Assembly: GCA_003268905.1 (NCBI GenBank)
Contig: QLTU01000002.1
Location: 1-36,569, forward strand
Length of the DNA stretch: 36,569 nt
Direction of reading: 5' to 3'
From: Acidovorax defluvii
Lineage (GTDB): Bacteria; Pseudomonadota; Gammaproteobacteria; Burkholderiales; Burkholderiaceae_C
This document shows positions 26,115 to 35,425 of the stretch, one piece after another (position 1 is the stretch's first letter; the number at the start of each line of letters is the position of its first letter). The notes below the pieces were generated by a model. That model had not been told where the DNA came from. It saw only the letters and a list, made by a program, of their open reading frames with translations, and made no database searches. The translations under genes and the position numbers were made by a program.

Positions 26115-27929
26115 TCAGCCCGCCTTCACGGCATCCGGATTGCGCAGACGGATGTGCAATTCGCGCAGCTGTTTTTCATCCACAACGGAAGGCGCCTGGG
26201 TCAGCAGGCACTGGGCGCGCTGGGTCTTGGGGAAGGCGATCACGTCGCGGATGGACTCGGCGCCCGTCATCAGCGTGACGATGCGGTCCAGGCCGAAGGC
26301 CAGGCCACCGTGAGGGGGCGCACCGTATTGCAGGGCGTCGAGCAGGAAGCCGAACTTCTGCTGCGCTTCTTCGGGCGTGATCTTGAGGGCGTCGAACACT
26401 TTTTGCTGCACGTCGGCGCGGTGAATACGCACCGAGCCACCGCCCATCTCCCAGCCGTTCAAAACCATGTCGTAGCCCTTGGAGATGCACTTCTCGGGCG
26501 CGGTGACCATGTAGTCCTCGTGGCCGTCCTTGGGCGCGGTGAAGGGGTGGTGCACGGCGACCCAGCGGTCGTTCTCTTCGTCGTGCTCGAACATCGGGAA
26601 GTCGACCACCCACAGCGGGGCCCAGCGGTCTTCAAACAGGCCGTTCTTCTTGCCGAATTCGCTGTGGCCGATCTTCAGGCGCAGTGCACCGATGGCGTCG
26701 TTGACGATCTTTTCCTTGTCGGCTCCGAAGAAGATCAGGTCGCCGTCTTGTGCGCCAGTGCGCTTCAATACTTCCGCCAGGGCCACGTCGTGGATGTTTT
26801 TCACGATGGGCGATTGCAGGCCATCGCGGCCCTTGGCCAGCTCGTTGACGCGGATGTAGGCCAGGCCCTTGGCGCCGTAGATCTTGACGAACTCGGTGTA
26901 GGCATCGATCTCGCCGCGGCTGATGCCGCCGCCTTCCACAGAGCCACCAGGCACGCGCAGGGCCACCACGCGGCCGCCCTTCATGTTGGCGGCGCCCGAG
27001 AACACCTTGAAATCCACGTCCTTCATGACGTCGGTAAGTTCGGTGAATTCGAGCTTGACGCGCAGGTCGGGCTTGTCAGAGCCGAAGCGGTGGGCAGCGT
27101 CCTGGTATGTCATGACCGGGAATTCACCCAGGTCCACGTTCAGCGTGTTCTGGAACACCGTCTTGATCATGCCCTGGAACATGTCGCGGATTTCCTGCTC
27201 GTCCATGAACGAGGTTTCGATATCGATCTGCGTGAACTCGGGCTGGCGGTCGGCGCGCAGGTCTTCGTCGCGGAAGCACTTGGTGATCTGGTAGTAGCGG
27301 TCAAAGCCCGCCACCATCAAGAGCTGCTTGAACAGCTGGGGCGATTGCGGCAGCGCAAAAAAGTGGCCGTCGTGCACGCGGCTGGGCACGAGGTAGTCGC
27401 GCGCGCCTTCGGGCGTGCTCTTGGTGAGCATGGGGGTTTCGATGTCGATGAAACCGTTGGCATCGAGGAACTTGCGCACTTCCATGGACACGCGGTAACG
27501 CAGCATCAGGTTGTTTTGCATGTAGGGGCGGCGCAAATCCAGCACGCGGTGCGTGAGGCGCGTGGTCTCGGAGAGGTTTTCCTCATCGATCTGGAACGGA
27601 GGCGTGACCGACGGGTTGAGCACGTTCAGCTCATGGCACAGCACCTCGATCTTGCCGCTGCTCAGGCTGTCATTGGTGGTGCCTGCGGGGCGTGCGCGCA
27701 CCAGGCCCTTGACCTGCACGCAGAACTCGTTGCGCACGTCTTCGGCCGTCTTGAACATCTCGGCCCGGTCCGGGTCGCAGACCACCTGCACCGAGCCTTC
27801 GCGGTCGCGCAGGTCGATGAAGATCACGCCGCCATGGTCGCGGCGGCGATTCACCCAGCCCGACAGGGTGACGGTTTGGCCCAGAAGGGCTTCGGTCACA
27901 AGACCGCAATAGTGGGAACGCATGGCCAT
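26115..27929 (-). CDS. aspS: Aspartyl-tRNA synthetase
   Basis: A 604-residue class II synthetase charging tRNA-Asp. The N-terminal anticodon-binding OB fold has [20 protein letters not shown]. Motif 2 is [16 protein letters not shown] and motif 3 [10 protein letters not shown]. The bacterial GAD insertion lies between. The ATG at 27929 has GGAAG upstream; an ATG two codons downstream is also possible, and the frame stays open upstream to 27992 without family similarity. No asparaginyl-tRNA synthetase is visible, so whether it also charges tRNA-Asn is open. It follows DUF502 in one run. Confidence 0.96.
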   Translation of the reverse strand: MAMRSHYCGLVTEALLGQTVTLSGWVNRRRDHGGVIFIDLRDREGSVQVVCDPDRAEMFKTAEDVRNEFCVQVKGLVRARPAGTTNDSLSSGKIEVLCHELNVLNPSVTPPFQIDEENLSETTRLTHRVLDLRRPYMQNNLMLRYRVSMEVRKFLDANGFIDIETPMLTKSTPEGARDYLVPSRVHDGHFFALPQSPQLFKQLLMVAGFDRYYQITKCFRDEDLRADRQPEFTQIDIETSFMDEQEIRDMFQGMIKTVFQNTLNVDLGEFPVMTYQDAAHRFGSDKPDLRVKLEFTELTDVMKDVDFKVFSGAANMKGGRVVALRVPGGSVEGGGISRGEIDAYTEFVKIYGAKGLAYIRVNELAKGRDGLQSPIVKNIHDVALAEVLKRTGAQDGDLIFFGADKEKIVNDAIGALRLKIGHSEFGKKNGLFEDRWAPLWVVDFPMFEHDEENDRWVAVHHPFTAPKDGHEDYMVTAPEKCISKGYDMVLNGWEMGGGSVRIHRADVQQKVFDALKITPEEAQQKFGFLLDALQYGAPPHGGLAFGLDRIVTLMTGAESIRDVIAFPKTQRAQCLLTQAPSVVDEKQLRELHIRLRNPDAVKAG

Positions 27930-27969
27930 GGCAAAACTTCCGGCGCCGCTGTGGCGCATTAAAGGGGAT

Positions 27970-28596
27970 TCACTTGGTGGAGACAGGGGCAAGAGCGGGG
28001 TCGGAAGGAGCGACCACGCCCATCGAAATAATGTATTTGAGCGCTGCGTCCACGCTCATGTCGAGCTCGACACAATCGCTCTTGCGCACCATCACAAAAT
28101 ACCCGCCGGTGGGGTTGGGGGTGCTGGGCACATACACACTGACAAACTCGTCGCGCAGATAAGCGGCCACCGCACCACCGGGAGTGCCGGTGATGAAGGC
28201 GACGGTCCAGACCCCTTCTCGGGGCCATTGCACCAGCACGGCGGTGCGAAAGGCGTTGCCGCTTTCGGAAAACAGCGTGTCGGAGACCTGCTTGACGCTT
28301 GAGTAGATGGAGCGCACCACGGGGATGCGGCTGACCAGCCGGTCGCCCCACTGCACCAGCTTGCGCCCGGCAAAATTGCTGGCCGTTGCCCCCACCACCA
28401 GCAGAATCAGCAGGGTCAACAGCACGCCAAAGCCCGGAATGTGAAAACCCAGCAGCTTGTCGGGATGCCAGGCCCCCGGCAGGATCTGCAGGGTCTGGTC
28501 GAGCGTGCCCACTATCCAGTTGAGCACCGCAATGGTGATCACCCCCGGAACAATCACCAGCAAGCCGGTGAACAACCATTTGCGCAAAGCAGACAT
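27970..28596 (-). CDS. DUF502 inner-membrane protein
   Basis: A 208-residue protein with two membrane helices (about 7-30, [20 protein letters not shown]; and about 56-78, [19 protein letters not shown]). A soluble domain follows with [20 protein letters not shown] and [20 protein letters not shown], both typical of DUF502. The molecular role is not known. It lies nine bases after fmdB and ahead of aspS, an arrangement I recall as common in betaproteobacteria. Confidence 0.9.
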   Translation of the reverse strand: MSALRKWLFTGLLVIVPGVITIAVLNWIVGTLDQTLQILPGAWHPDKLLGFHIPGFGVLLTLLILLVVGATASNFAGRKLVQWGDRLVSRIPVVRSIYSSVKQVSDTLFSESGNAFRTAVLVQWPREGVWTVAFITGTPGGAVAAYLRDEFVSVYVPSTPNPTGGYFVMVRKSDCVELDMSVDAALKYIISMGVVAPSDPALAPVSTK

Positions 28597-28605
28597 GGGG
28601 GGTGC

Positions 28606-28953
28606 TCAGTCTGAAGACGATGCACTGGCACCAGCAGCGGCCGGTGCGGTACTGGGCGCCGCCTTGGGGGCAACACTGGCAGCATCTGCAGCGGGCGCAG
28701 AAGCCTGGGTGCCGGCTGCACCCTGGCCGTCGCTCTTGGCTTCAGTGGCGGGGGCGGAACTGGCAGCGTTGCCGCCACGAAAATCCGTCACATACCAGCC
28801 AGAGCCCTTGAGCTGAAACCCTGCGGCAGTCACCTGCTTGGTGAAAGCTTCTGCACCGCACGCGGGGCACACCGAGAGCTGAGGATCGGAGATTTTTTGC
28901 AGCACATCCTTGGCATGGCCGCAGGAGCCGCATTTGTAGGCATAAATAGGCAT
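28606..28953 (-). CDS. FmdB-family zinc-ribbon protein
   Basis: A 115-residue protein. The N-terminal zinc ribbon has Cys8-x2-Cys11 (MPIYAYKCGSCG) and Cys29-x2-Cys32 (CPACGAEA), then FQLKGSGWYVTDF, typical of the family. The C-terminal half is Ala/Ser/Pro-rich and disordered. It may be a small regulator, but the function is unproven. It is the first gene of fmdB-DUF502-aspS, behind a good -10 box. Confidence 0.9.
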   Translation of the reverse strand: MPIYAYKCGSCGHAKDVLQKISDPQLSVCPACGAEAFTKQVTAAGFQLKGSGWYVTDFRGGNAASSAPATEAKSDGQGAAGTQASAPAADAASVAPKAAPSTAPAAAGASASSSD

Positions 28954-28987
28954 GACGAGAGTGTTGGGGGAAAGTGCAAAACCTTAA

Positions 28988-28993
28988 ATTATA
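28988..28993 (-). promoter_or_regulatory. Promoter -10 box for fmdB-DUF502-aspS
   Basis: A perfect TATAAT on the minus strand, 35 bases before the fmdB ATG. Upstream spacing to a -35 is poor (TTGAAG at 14 bases, GTGTTG at 17). Confidence 0.55.
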
Positions 28994-29023
28994 GGCGGCC
29001 GCCCCGTCTTCAACACCCAGGGC

Positions 29024-30469
29024 TCATTCCACTCCCACCATGCGATGGTGCCCTGCATGGCTGTTGCCAATCGCCTGGGGGCCGAGCGAGCCCGCCAGCA
29101 TGCCCACCAGCGCCGCCAGCAAACCGGTCAGTTGCGCCGGAAACACCTCGCCCGCTGGCGTTGCCAGAAACAACAGCCAGGTCAGCAAACCCAGCACGAT
29201 GGCAAAAATCGCGCCCTGGGTGGTGGCTCGCTTCCAGTACAGGCCAAACACCAGCGGCACGAAGGCACCGACCAATGGCACCTGGTACGCGCCAGACACC
29301 AGCTCATAGATGGAGGTGCCTTCCATGCGGATCGCGTAGGCCAGCACCAGGCCGCTGAACACCAGCGTGGTGATGCGCATGGTGCGCAGTTGCTGCTGGT
29401 CCGAGGCGTGCGGGCGGAACTGGCGCCAGATGTTCTCTGTGAATGTCACACTGGGGGCCAGCAGCGTGGCCGACGCTGTGGACTTGAGCGCCGACAGCAG
29501 TGCGCCAAAAAAGAGCACCTGCATGACAAAAGGCATTTTTTCCAGCACCAGCGTGGGCAGTACCTTTTGCGGATCGTCCTTGAGCAGCTCTGCCGTTTCG
29601 GCCGGCATGATGATGAGCGCGCTGGCCACCAGAAACATCGGCACAAAGGCAAACAGGATGTAGAAGATGCCGCCAATCACGGGGCCCCGCGTGGCGGCCT
29701 GGATGTTGTTGGCCGACATCACCCGCTGAAAAACGTCCTGCTGGGGAATCGAGCCAAACATCATCGTGATGGCGGCGGCAATGAAGAACGCGATATCGTG
29801 GAAACTGGGCTCTGGCAAAAAGCGGAACAACTCACGGCTGGAGGCCAGCTCGATGACCTTGTCCGCACCGCCGGCCATGTTGCCCGCGAACACGGCGATC
29901 AGCGTGAGCCCCACCACGAGAATGATCATCTGGATAAAGTCCGTGACAGCCACCGACCACATGCCGCCAAACAGCGTGTATGCCAGGATCGACACCACCC
30001 CGATCGTCATGCCGATGGGGATGCTGATGGCCCCGCCAGACAGCAGGTTGAACACCAGCCCCAAGGCAGTGACCTGGGCCGAAACCCAGCCCAGGTAGCT
30101 CAGCATGATGATCAGCGAGCACACGACCTCGACCACGCGGCCATAGCGCTCGCGGTAGTAGTCGCTGATGGTCAGCAGCGTCATGCGGTAGAGCTTGCCC
30201 GCAAAGAACAGGCCCACCAGAATCAGGCAGAAACCCGCACCGAAAGGGTCTTCCACCACATTGCCCAGCCCGCCCTCGATAAATTTGGCGGGAATCCCCA
30301 GCACCGTCTCCGAACCAAACCAGGTGGCAAACGTGGTGGTGACGATCATGTACAGCGGCAAATGGCGCCCGGCAATCGCAAAATCGGCGGAATTCTTTAC
30401 TCGCTTGGCGGCAACCAGGCCAATGGCGATGGTGATCAACAGATAGACGATAACCAGGGTCAACAGCAC
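29024..30469 (-). CDS. Sodium:solute symporter family protein
   Basis: A 481-residue inner-membrane transporter of about 13 helices in the SSS family. The N-terminal VKNSADFAIAGRHLP and TTFATWFGSETVLG and the central GGMWSVAVTDFIQMIILVVG are family hallmarks; SALKSTASATLLAPSV corresponds to the sodium-site helix. The start is GTG at 30469, supported by GAGGAG seven bases upstream. Substrate unknown; family members carry proline, pantothenate, acetate or sugars. It sits between ubiB (57-base gap) and the fmdB promoter. Confidence 0.92.
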   Translation of the reverse strand: MLLTLVIVYLLITIAIGLVAAKRVKNSADFAIAGRHLPLYMIVTTTFATWFGSETVLGIPAKFIEGGLGNVVEDPFGAGFCLILVGLFFAGKLYRMTLLTISDYYRERYGRVVEVVCSLIIMLSYLGWVSAQVTALGLVFNLLSGGAISIPIGMTIGVVSILAYTLFGGMWSVAVTDFIQMIILVVGLTLIAVFAGNMAGGADKVIELASSRELFRFLPEPSFHDIAFFIAAAITMMFGSIPQQDVFQRVMSANNIQAATRGPVIGGIFYILFAFVPMFLVASALIIMPAETAELLKDDPQKVLPTLVLEKMPFVMQVLFFGALLSALKSTASATLLAPSVTFTENIWRQFRPHASDQQQLRTMRITTLVFSGLVLAYAIRMEGTSIYELVSGAYQVPLVGAFVPLVFGLYWKRATTQGAIFAIVLGLLTWLLFLATPAGEVFPAQLTGLLAALVGMLAGSLGPQAIGNSHAGHHRMVGVE

Positions 30470-30526
30470 GGCATGCTCCTCGATGTCGCGAACAGTGGGA
30501 AAAAAAGAACCTTGAACGAGCCAGCG

Positions 30527-32092
30527 TCAGAAGAGCCTGACCCTGACCATCAGCTGCATCACCAGCAGACCCAGCACAAAGCCCAGGCCGCCGTAAATGA
30601 TGCTTTGCAGCAACCGATTGGTGCGCTTTTGCGCCTCCAGCAGGTCGCGCATGGCGCTTTGCGACTCGGCCGGCCGCCGGCTCAGAAAGTCATACAGCAG
30701 GCGCGGCAGCTCGGGCACGAGCTTGGCATAGTGCGGCGCCTCGGCCCGCAACTCGCGCCACAGGCGTTGCGGGCCCATCTGCTCAAGCATCCATTTCTCA
30801 AGAAAAGGCTTGGCAGTGCTCCAGAGGTCGAGCTCCGGGTCGAGCTGGCGACCCAGCCCTTCGATGTTGAGCAGGGTTTTTTGCAGCAGCACCAATTGCG
30901 GCTGAATCTCGACCTGGAAACGGCGTGATGTCTGGAACAGGCGCATCAGCACCATGCCCAGCGAGATTTCTTTGAGCGGACGGTCGAAATAAGGCTCGCA
31001 CACGGCGCGGATCGCCGATTCGAGGTCGTTGACGCGGGTCTCCGGCGGCACCCAGCCACTTTCGATGTGCAGCTCGGCGACACGCTTGTAGTCGCGGCGG
31101 AAAAAGGCCACGAAGTTCTGCGCCAGATACTCTTTGTCCACTTCAGTGAGCGTGCCAACAATGCCGAAGTCCAGCGAAATGTAGCGCCCGAACGTGGCCG
31201 GCTCCAGGCTCACCTGGATGTTGCCCGGGTGCATGTCGGCATGAAAGAAGCCGTCGCGGAACACCTGGGTGAAGAAGATGGTGACGCCATCGCGCGCCAA
31301 TTTGGGGATATCCACCCCGGCTTCGCGCAAGCGCTCGACCTGGCTGATGGGCACACCGTTCATGCGCTGCATCACCATGACCTCGGGGTGGCAGAAATCC
31401 CAGTAGATTTCCGGAATCAGCACCAGGTCCAGCCCCTGCATGTTGCGGCGCAGTTGCGCGGCGTTGGCAGCTTCGCGCACCAGGTCCAGCTCGTCATGCA
31501 GGTAGTTGTCGAATTCGGCCACCACCTCGCGGGGCTTGAGGCGCTTGCCATCGGCCGAGAGGCTTTCCACCCAGCCTGCCATCATGCGCATGAGGCTCAG
31601 ATCTTTTTCGATCACGGGCAGCATGCCCGGGCGCAGCACCTTCACAGCCACCTCGCGCTCGATCCCCTGGCGGTCGCGCAAGGTGGCGAAGTGCACCTGC
31701 GCAATCGACGCGCTGGCCACCGGCACCCGGTCGAATGCAACGAACACCTCGTCCACCGGGCGGCGGAACGCACGCTCGATAGTGGCAATGGCGATGCTGG
31801 AGTCAAACGGAGGAACACGGTCTTGCAGGCGCGCCAGCTCGTCCGCCATGTCGGCGGGCAGCAGGTCGCGCCGGGTCGAGAGCACCTGGCCAAACTTCAC
31901 GAAGATGGGACCCAGCCGCTCCAGCGCCTCGCGCAGGCGCTGGCCGCGCGGTGCATCCAGATTGCGGCCCAGCGAAAGAGCGCGCGACAACAGGCGCAGC
32001 CAGGGCTTCTGGAAACTGTCCAGCACCAGGCCATCCAGCCCGTACCGGAACACCACCCAGACGATGGTCGCGCCCCTCAAAAAACGCTTCAT
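30527..32092 (-). CDS. ubiB: Ubiquinone biosynthesis protein UbiB (atypical kinase/ATPase)
   Basis: A 521-residue protein of the ABC1/ADCK/UbiB family, needed for coenzyme Q synthesis. The family KxGQ motif is at 66-69 ([11 protein letters not shown]), followed by the Ala/Ser loop [10 protein letters not shown], Lys in [19 protein letters not shown] as catalytic loop and SLDFGIVG as metal loop. The C-terminus has membrane helices ([18 protein letters not shown]). Its ATG overlaps the ubiJ stop (ATGA). UbiB is thought to work with the soluble Ubi complex at the membrane. Confidence 0.95.
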   Translation of the reverse strand: MKRFLRGATIVWVVFRYGLDGLVLDSFQKPWLRLLSRALSLGRNLDAPRGQRLREALERLGPIFVKFGQVLSTRRDLLPADMADELARLQDRVPPFDSSIAIATIERAFRRPVDEVFVAFDRVPVASASIAQVHFATLRDRQGIEREVAVKVLRPGMLPVIEKDLSLMRMMAGWVESLSADGKRLKPREVVAEFDNYLHDELDLVREAANAAQLRRNMQGLDLVLIPEIYWDFCHPEVMVMQRMNGVPISQVERLREAGVDIPKLARDGVTIFFTQVFRDGFFHADMHPGNIQVSLEPATFGRYISLDFGIVGTLTEVDKEYLAQNFVAFFRRDYKRVAELHIESGWVPPETRVNDLESAIRAVCEPYFDRPLKEISLGMVLMRLFQTSRRFQVEIQPQLVLLQKTLLNIEGLGRQLDPELDLWSTAKPFLEKWMLEQMGPQRLWRELRAEAPHYAKLVPELPRLLYDFLSRRPAESQSAMRDLLEAQKRTNRLLQSIIYGGLGFVLGLLVMQLMVRVRLF

Positions 32093-32709
32093 GGAGCGTC
32101 CCGGTCGGCTTTGCCGGGTGGCGCTGCAGCGGGAGTGGACGCCGCCGCCGGCATCGCAGCCCCTGCGGCCGGTGATACAGCGGCAGACGCCATGCGCGTG
32201 CCCACGAACTGGCGCAAGGCCTGCGCCGCCTTGCGAACCACCTGGCCCAGCGTGTGCGCGGGTGCGTCGCCAATCAGGCGGGCAACATCTTCTTCGAGAT
32301 CCCAGCGGACATGGTCCACCAGCCAGTTGATTTCGGCCGCCAGTTGCACATCGCCCTCGATGCGGATGGCCGGCTTGTCGCCTCGCAGCGCAACGCTGGC
32401 CAGCGCCAGAGGAGAGGCTTCCGTGACGTGCAGCTGCAGATCGGGCGCCGCGCCCTCAGGCGCCAGGTTGAACAGGCCCGCCGGCGTCACCAGCAAGGCC
32501 ATGGAATAGGAGCGCCACTGCACGCGCGCCACGCGGCCTCGCTGGCGCACCAGGCGGTCCATGGCTTCCTTTTCCTGCATCAACACATGGTTGAGAAAAA
32601 GGACCATGCGCTGCTGCACCTCGTGCACCAGCCACTGCGGCGGCTGCGGGCCGGCGGCCAAGCGGTCAATGAGACCATCCAGAAATGAAAAAGGGGACTG
32701 TGTTGCCAT
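32089..32709 (-). CDS. ubiJ: Ubiquinone biosynthesis accessory factor UbiJ (SCP2 domain)
   Basis: A 206-residue protein with an N-terminal SCP2 lipid-binding domain ([18 protein letters not shown] ... [15 protein letters not shown]) and the UbiJ helical part ([20 protein letters not shown]). It ends in an Ala/Pro-rich tail. UbiJ, with UbiK, organises the soluble Ubi metabolon that carries hydrophobic intermediates. The position next to ubiB and near ubiE supports the call; sequence conservation in this family is low, so the call rests on both. Confidence 0.82.
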   Translation of the reverse strand: MATQSPFSFLDGLIDRLAAGPQPPQWLVHEVQQRMVLFLNHVLMQEKEAMDRLVRQRGRVARVQWRSYSMALLVTPAGLFNLAPEGAAPDLQLHVTEASPLALASVALRGDKPAIRIEGDVQLAAEINWLVDHVRWDLEEDVARLIGDAPAHTLGQVVRKAAQALRQFVGTRMASAAVSPAAGAAMPAAASTPAAAPPGKADRDAP

Positions 32710-32748
32710 AGTCCCCGATTATTCCCTGAACCGGGAAGCCTTGCCGTA

Positions 32749-33744
32749 TTACTGCAGTGCTTGCACACCCGCAACCAGCCAGCCGCTGTTGCCCGCCTTG
32801 GCCTTGGTCATGTTCCAGACCTCACGGAAGGGACTGGGGCCTGCAGACAATTCTTCGCGGATCATGCCCGAGAACTCCACGCTGGCCATGTAACCATCGT
32901 CCAGTTCTTCGATGCCCAGCAGCTGCGCCTCGATCATGACCACATCGGTCTGGTTGGGCTGATCGCCCCGGTGCGTTTCGCGCTCGGTCAGTTGCGTGCG
33001 AATTTCATCGAGCATGCTGTCGGTCATCATCGAGCGCAGCGTGGCGATGTCGGAACGGTCCCATGCGGACTGCAACGTAATGAAATTGCGCTTGGCTGCC
33101 GTGAGAAAGCCCTCGGCGTCAAACCCTTCGGGAATGCCCCAGTTTTGCGAACCCGAGAGGCCCGAGCCAATCAGCGAGCCCGTGCCCTGCTGCTGCCGCG
33201 ACGCATCAAACGCCATGCCATTGCGCTCCCAGGGGCGGGCCGACGCATCGTTGCCCACCTTGTCGGGGCTGTACTGGCGCGGCACCTGGGCGGAAGCTGG
33301 CGAAGCCCCCCCGGCGCCCTGGAAGGCGAAGGGTGAATTTTGGGCAGCAGCACCACCATTGCGTGCGCGCATCACCATCTTGAAGATGGCAAACGCGGCC
33401 ACCGCCAGCAGCGCGATCATGAGGATGTTGGCGAAGCCTGCACCCAAGCCCAGCGAACTGGCAAGCCAGGCAAGACCCAGACCGGCGGCCAGGCCACCCA
33501 GCATGGCGCCCCAGGGCTTTTTGGCCGCTGCGGCAGGCGCAGCTGCTGCAGGCTTGGCAGCGGCGGCGTTGGTTGCCGTCTGCGCCGGGGCGCCCGGCGT
33601 TGCAGGCGGCGTTGCCGCGTCGCGCTGGGTGACGTTGCTGGACTGCTTGCCCAACGACTTGCCACCACCCATGCGCCGGGCATCCGCATCGGGATGCGCA
33701 AACGCAAGCATCGCCACCAACACCACAGACCACAGTTTCATCAT
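32749..33744 (-). CDS. Tim44-like domain protein, membrane anchored
   Basis: A 331-residue protein. It has a signal-like N-terminus (MMKLWSVVLVAMLAFAHPDA), RRMGGGKSLGKQS (typical of this bacterial group) and an Ala/Pro-rich linker. One or two membrane helices follow (about 80-122), then a Gly/Ser-rich region. The Tim44-like domain runs from about 205 to the end (EGFLTAAKRNFITLQSAWDR, LLGIEELDDGYMASVEFSG, FREVWNMTKA). Tim44-type domains can bind membranes. GGAGA five bases before the first ATG supports the start. It lies between ubiE and ubiJ with 39-base gaps; a role near the Ubi complex is only an inference. Confidence 0.85.
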   Translation of the reverse strand: MMKLWSVVLVAMLAFAHPDADARRMGGGKSLGKQSSNVTQRDAATPPATPGAPAQTATNAAAAKPAAAAPAAAAKKPWGAMLGGLAAGLGLAWLASSLGLGAGFANILMIALLAVAAFAIFKMVMRARNGGAAAQNSPFAFQGAGGASPASAQVPRQYSPDKVGNDASARPWERNGMAFDASRQQQGTGSLIGSGLSGSQNWGIPEGFDAEGFLTAAKRNFITLQSAWDRSDIATLRSMMTDSMLDEIRTQLTERETHRGDQPNQTDVVMIEAQLLGIEELDDGYMASVEFSGMIREELSAGPSPFREVWNMTKAKAGNSGWLVAGVQALQ

Positions 33745-33783
33745 GATTTCTCCGTCTCCGTTAATCCACTCAAAGCAAACTGC

Positions 33784-34515
33784 TTAGCACTTGATTCCAA
33801 CATGCAAGGCCACAATGCCACCCGTCATGTTGTGATAGTCCACATGCCCAAAGCCATTTTTCTGCATGAGGCTTTTGAGCTCTTCCTGCCCCGGGTGCAT
33901 CCGGATGGACTCGGCCAGATACCGGTAGCTGGCGTCGTCACCCGCCACCAGCTTGCCCAGCTGGGGCAGCACCTTGAACGAATACCAGTCGTACACCTTT
34001 TCCAGTGGCTTGGCCACCTTCGAAAATTCCAGCACCAGCAACTTGCCACCGGGCTTGAGCACACGGCACATTTCGGCAATCGCCTGGTCCTTGTGGGTCA
34101 TGTTGCGCAGGCCGAAGGCCACGCTGACCACATCAAAGTGCGCATCGGGGAACGGCAGTTTCTCTGCATCGCAAACCAGCGTGGGCAACACCACGCCTGC
34201 GTCGATAAGCCGGTCGCGGCCCACGCGCAGCATGGCTTCGTTGATGTCGGTGTGCACCACGCGGCCCGATGCCCCCACTTTTTTGGAGAACGCCAGCGCC
34301 AAATCGCCCGTGCCGCCCGCAATGTCGAGCACCTGGCTACCCTCGCTGAGGTTGGCCACCATCACGGTATAGGCCTTCCAGGCGCGGTGCAGGCCTGCCG
34401 ACATGAGGTCGTTCATCACGTCGTACTTGGAGGCGACGGAGTCGAACACGCCACGCACACGGCGTGCCTTTTCTTTCTCATCGACCGACTGGAAACCGAA
34501 ATGCGTGGTGCTCAT
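33784..34515 (-). CDS. ubiE: Ubiquinone/menaquinone C-methyltransferase UbiE
   Basis: A 243-residue SAM-dependent methyltransferase. It has [25 protein letters not shown] (family N-terminus), motif [11 protein letters not shown] (62-71), [24 protein letters not shown], and the C-terminal [14 protein letters not shown]. It methylates the ring carbon in ubiquinone synthesis. All signatures are intact. It is the first Ubi gene of the minus-strand run, downstream of DUF971 and a copy of the dispersed repeat. Confidence 0.96.
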   Translation of the reverse strand: MSTTHFGFQSVDEKEKARRVRGVFDSVASKYDVMNDLMSAGLHRAWKAYTVMVANLSEGSQVLDIAGGTGDLALAFSKKVGASGRVVHTDINEAMLRVGRDRLIDAGVVLPTLVCDAEKLPFPDAHFDVVSVAFGLRNMTHKDQAIAEMCRVLKPGGKLLVLEFSKVAKPLEKVYDWYSFKVLPQLGKLVAGDDASYRYLAESIRMHPGQEELKSLMQKNGFGHVDYHNMTGGIVALHVGIKC

Positions 34516-34567
34516 GGTGGAAATGCTAGCGGTGAAGGGGTCAACCCCGCGAATGCGTGGGATATAC

Positions 34568-34636
34568 GGTTTTTAAGCCTTAGGTGCACCAAAGGCTTAC
34601 TGATGAAGCGCCAGTAGCTATTAAAACTATAGCGTT
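34568..34636 (-). repeat. Dispersed palindromic repeat, copy E (most diverged)
   Basis: On the minus strand: AATAGCTACTGGCGCTT, spacer, AGTAAGCCTTTGGTGC, then AAGGCTTAAAAA. The block order matches copy A, though the right arm is diverged. It fills much of the gap between DUF971 and ubiE. Confidence 0.6.
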
Positions 34637-34668
34637 TGAGGTGTTGCAAATTGGCTTTCGGTCGCGCT

Positions 34669-35109
34669 TCAGCCGCAGCCGCCGCCCGAACCGCAGCCCG
34701 ACCCATGGCTGTGGGCTGCCTTGCGCCCCGGCATGGGGGTGTCCCGGTCGGCACCGGCGGCCTCCAGGCGGCGCAGGTAGTCGGCCCAGCGCGCCTCCTG
34801 GTGCACGCCCAGCGCGTAGAGGTAATCCCACGAGAAAATGCCGCTGTCGTGCCCGTCCGAAAACTGGAGCTTGACGGCATAGTTGCCCACGGGTTCGATA
34901 CCGGTGATGTCCACGTTCCGCTTGCCGGTCTGCAGCACCTCCTGACCAGGGGCGTGGCCCATGACCTCGGCCGAGGGGGAGTAAACGCGCAGCAACTCAA
35001 ACGGCAGGCGAAAGGCGGCGCCGTCAGAGAACGCCAGCTCCAACTGGCGCGACTGGCCATGCACGGTGATGGATTGCGGGGTGGGGGAGCCGGGGGTGAG
35101 ACCTGCCAT
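34669..35109 (-). CDS. DUF971 protein (gamma-butyrobetaine hydroxylase N-terminal-like)
   Basis: A 146-residue protein. ITVHGQSRQLELAFSDGAAF, LRVYSPSAEVMGH, VGNYAVKLQFSDGHDSGIFSWDYLY and EARWADYLRRLE are typical DUF971 blocks. The C-terminus ends in a Gly/Cys stretch (HSHGSGCGSGGGCG), a possible metal-binding tail. The domain occurs in gamma-butyrobetaine hydroxylase and in Fe-S-related proteins; its function alone is unknown. It is encoded immediately upstream of ubiE on the same strand, a common neighbourhood in betaproteobacteria. Confidence 0.88.
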   Translation of the reverse strand: MAGLTPGSPTPQSITVHGQSRQLELAFSDGAAFRLPFELLRVYSPSAEVMGHAPGQEVLQTGKRNVDITGIEPVGNYAVKLQFSDGHDSGIFSWDYLYALGVHQEARWADYLRRLEAAGADRDTPMPGRKAAHSHGSGCGSGGGCG

Positions 35110-35120
35110 GGTAGGGCTGC

Positions 35121-35373
35121 CTAACGAATGAGGAAATCAGACGGTATTGTCCCACCGTCTGCGTCCGCGAGATGCCACGCATCGCCGCCCCTGCACAGAG
35201 GAAGCCCTGCAGTGGCGATTTCAAGCAAGACCTCTACCGGCGTCCCGAGTCGCTCGGCAATCTGCCTACATGCCATGGGGGTCTTGCCTCGGCAACCCCG
35301 TAACACCCGTTCGGTCCAACGCCGCCGATAGAGCTTCTTCCATCCACAGTTTCCTCAGAGACTCCCGATCCAT
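35121..35373 (-). pseudogene. Small gene remnant, probably frameshifted, unrecognised
   Basis: From the ATG at 35373 one frame reads MDRESLRKLWMEEALSAAL, then DRTGVTGLPRQDPHGM and a stop at 35266. A second frame, overlapping, continues sensibly as CRQIAERLGTPVEVLLEIA and then GLPLCRGGDAWHLADADGG to a stop at 35121. The second part looks like a helix-turn-helix (RQIAERLGTPVEVLL). A single indel near 35265-35275 would join them into about 85 residues. Upstream, the first frame stays open as FGYLVLTPLVPVLLWAF up to the IS element at 35425. I do not recognise the protein. Confidence 0.4.
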
Positions 35374-35425
35374 AAATGCCCACAACAACACTGGAACCAA
35401 AGGCGTTAGAACGAGATAGCCAAAC

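Noticed and set aside
25935..27962. 675-codon open frame on the plus strand opposite aspS
   Set aside because: Antisense shadow of a well-conserved gene in high-GC DNA; His/Val/Gly-rich composition and no family features.
25118..28953. Mrr as part of a larger defence island
   Set aside because: Its neighbours are housekeeping genes (nudB, aspS); no methylase, helicase or other defence gene is adjacent.
29045..30928. 627-codon open frame opposite the symporter and ubiB
   Set aside because: Spans two real genes and their gap; Gln/His-rich antisense composition.
31067..32509. 480-codon open frame opposite ubiB/ubiJ
   Set aside because: Crosses the boundary of two certain genes and has no recognisable domain.
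35138..35161. Hairpin CAGACGGT/ACCGTCTG as a terminator
   Set aside because: No T tract on either strand, and it lies inside the remnant reading frame.
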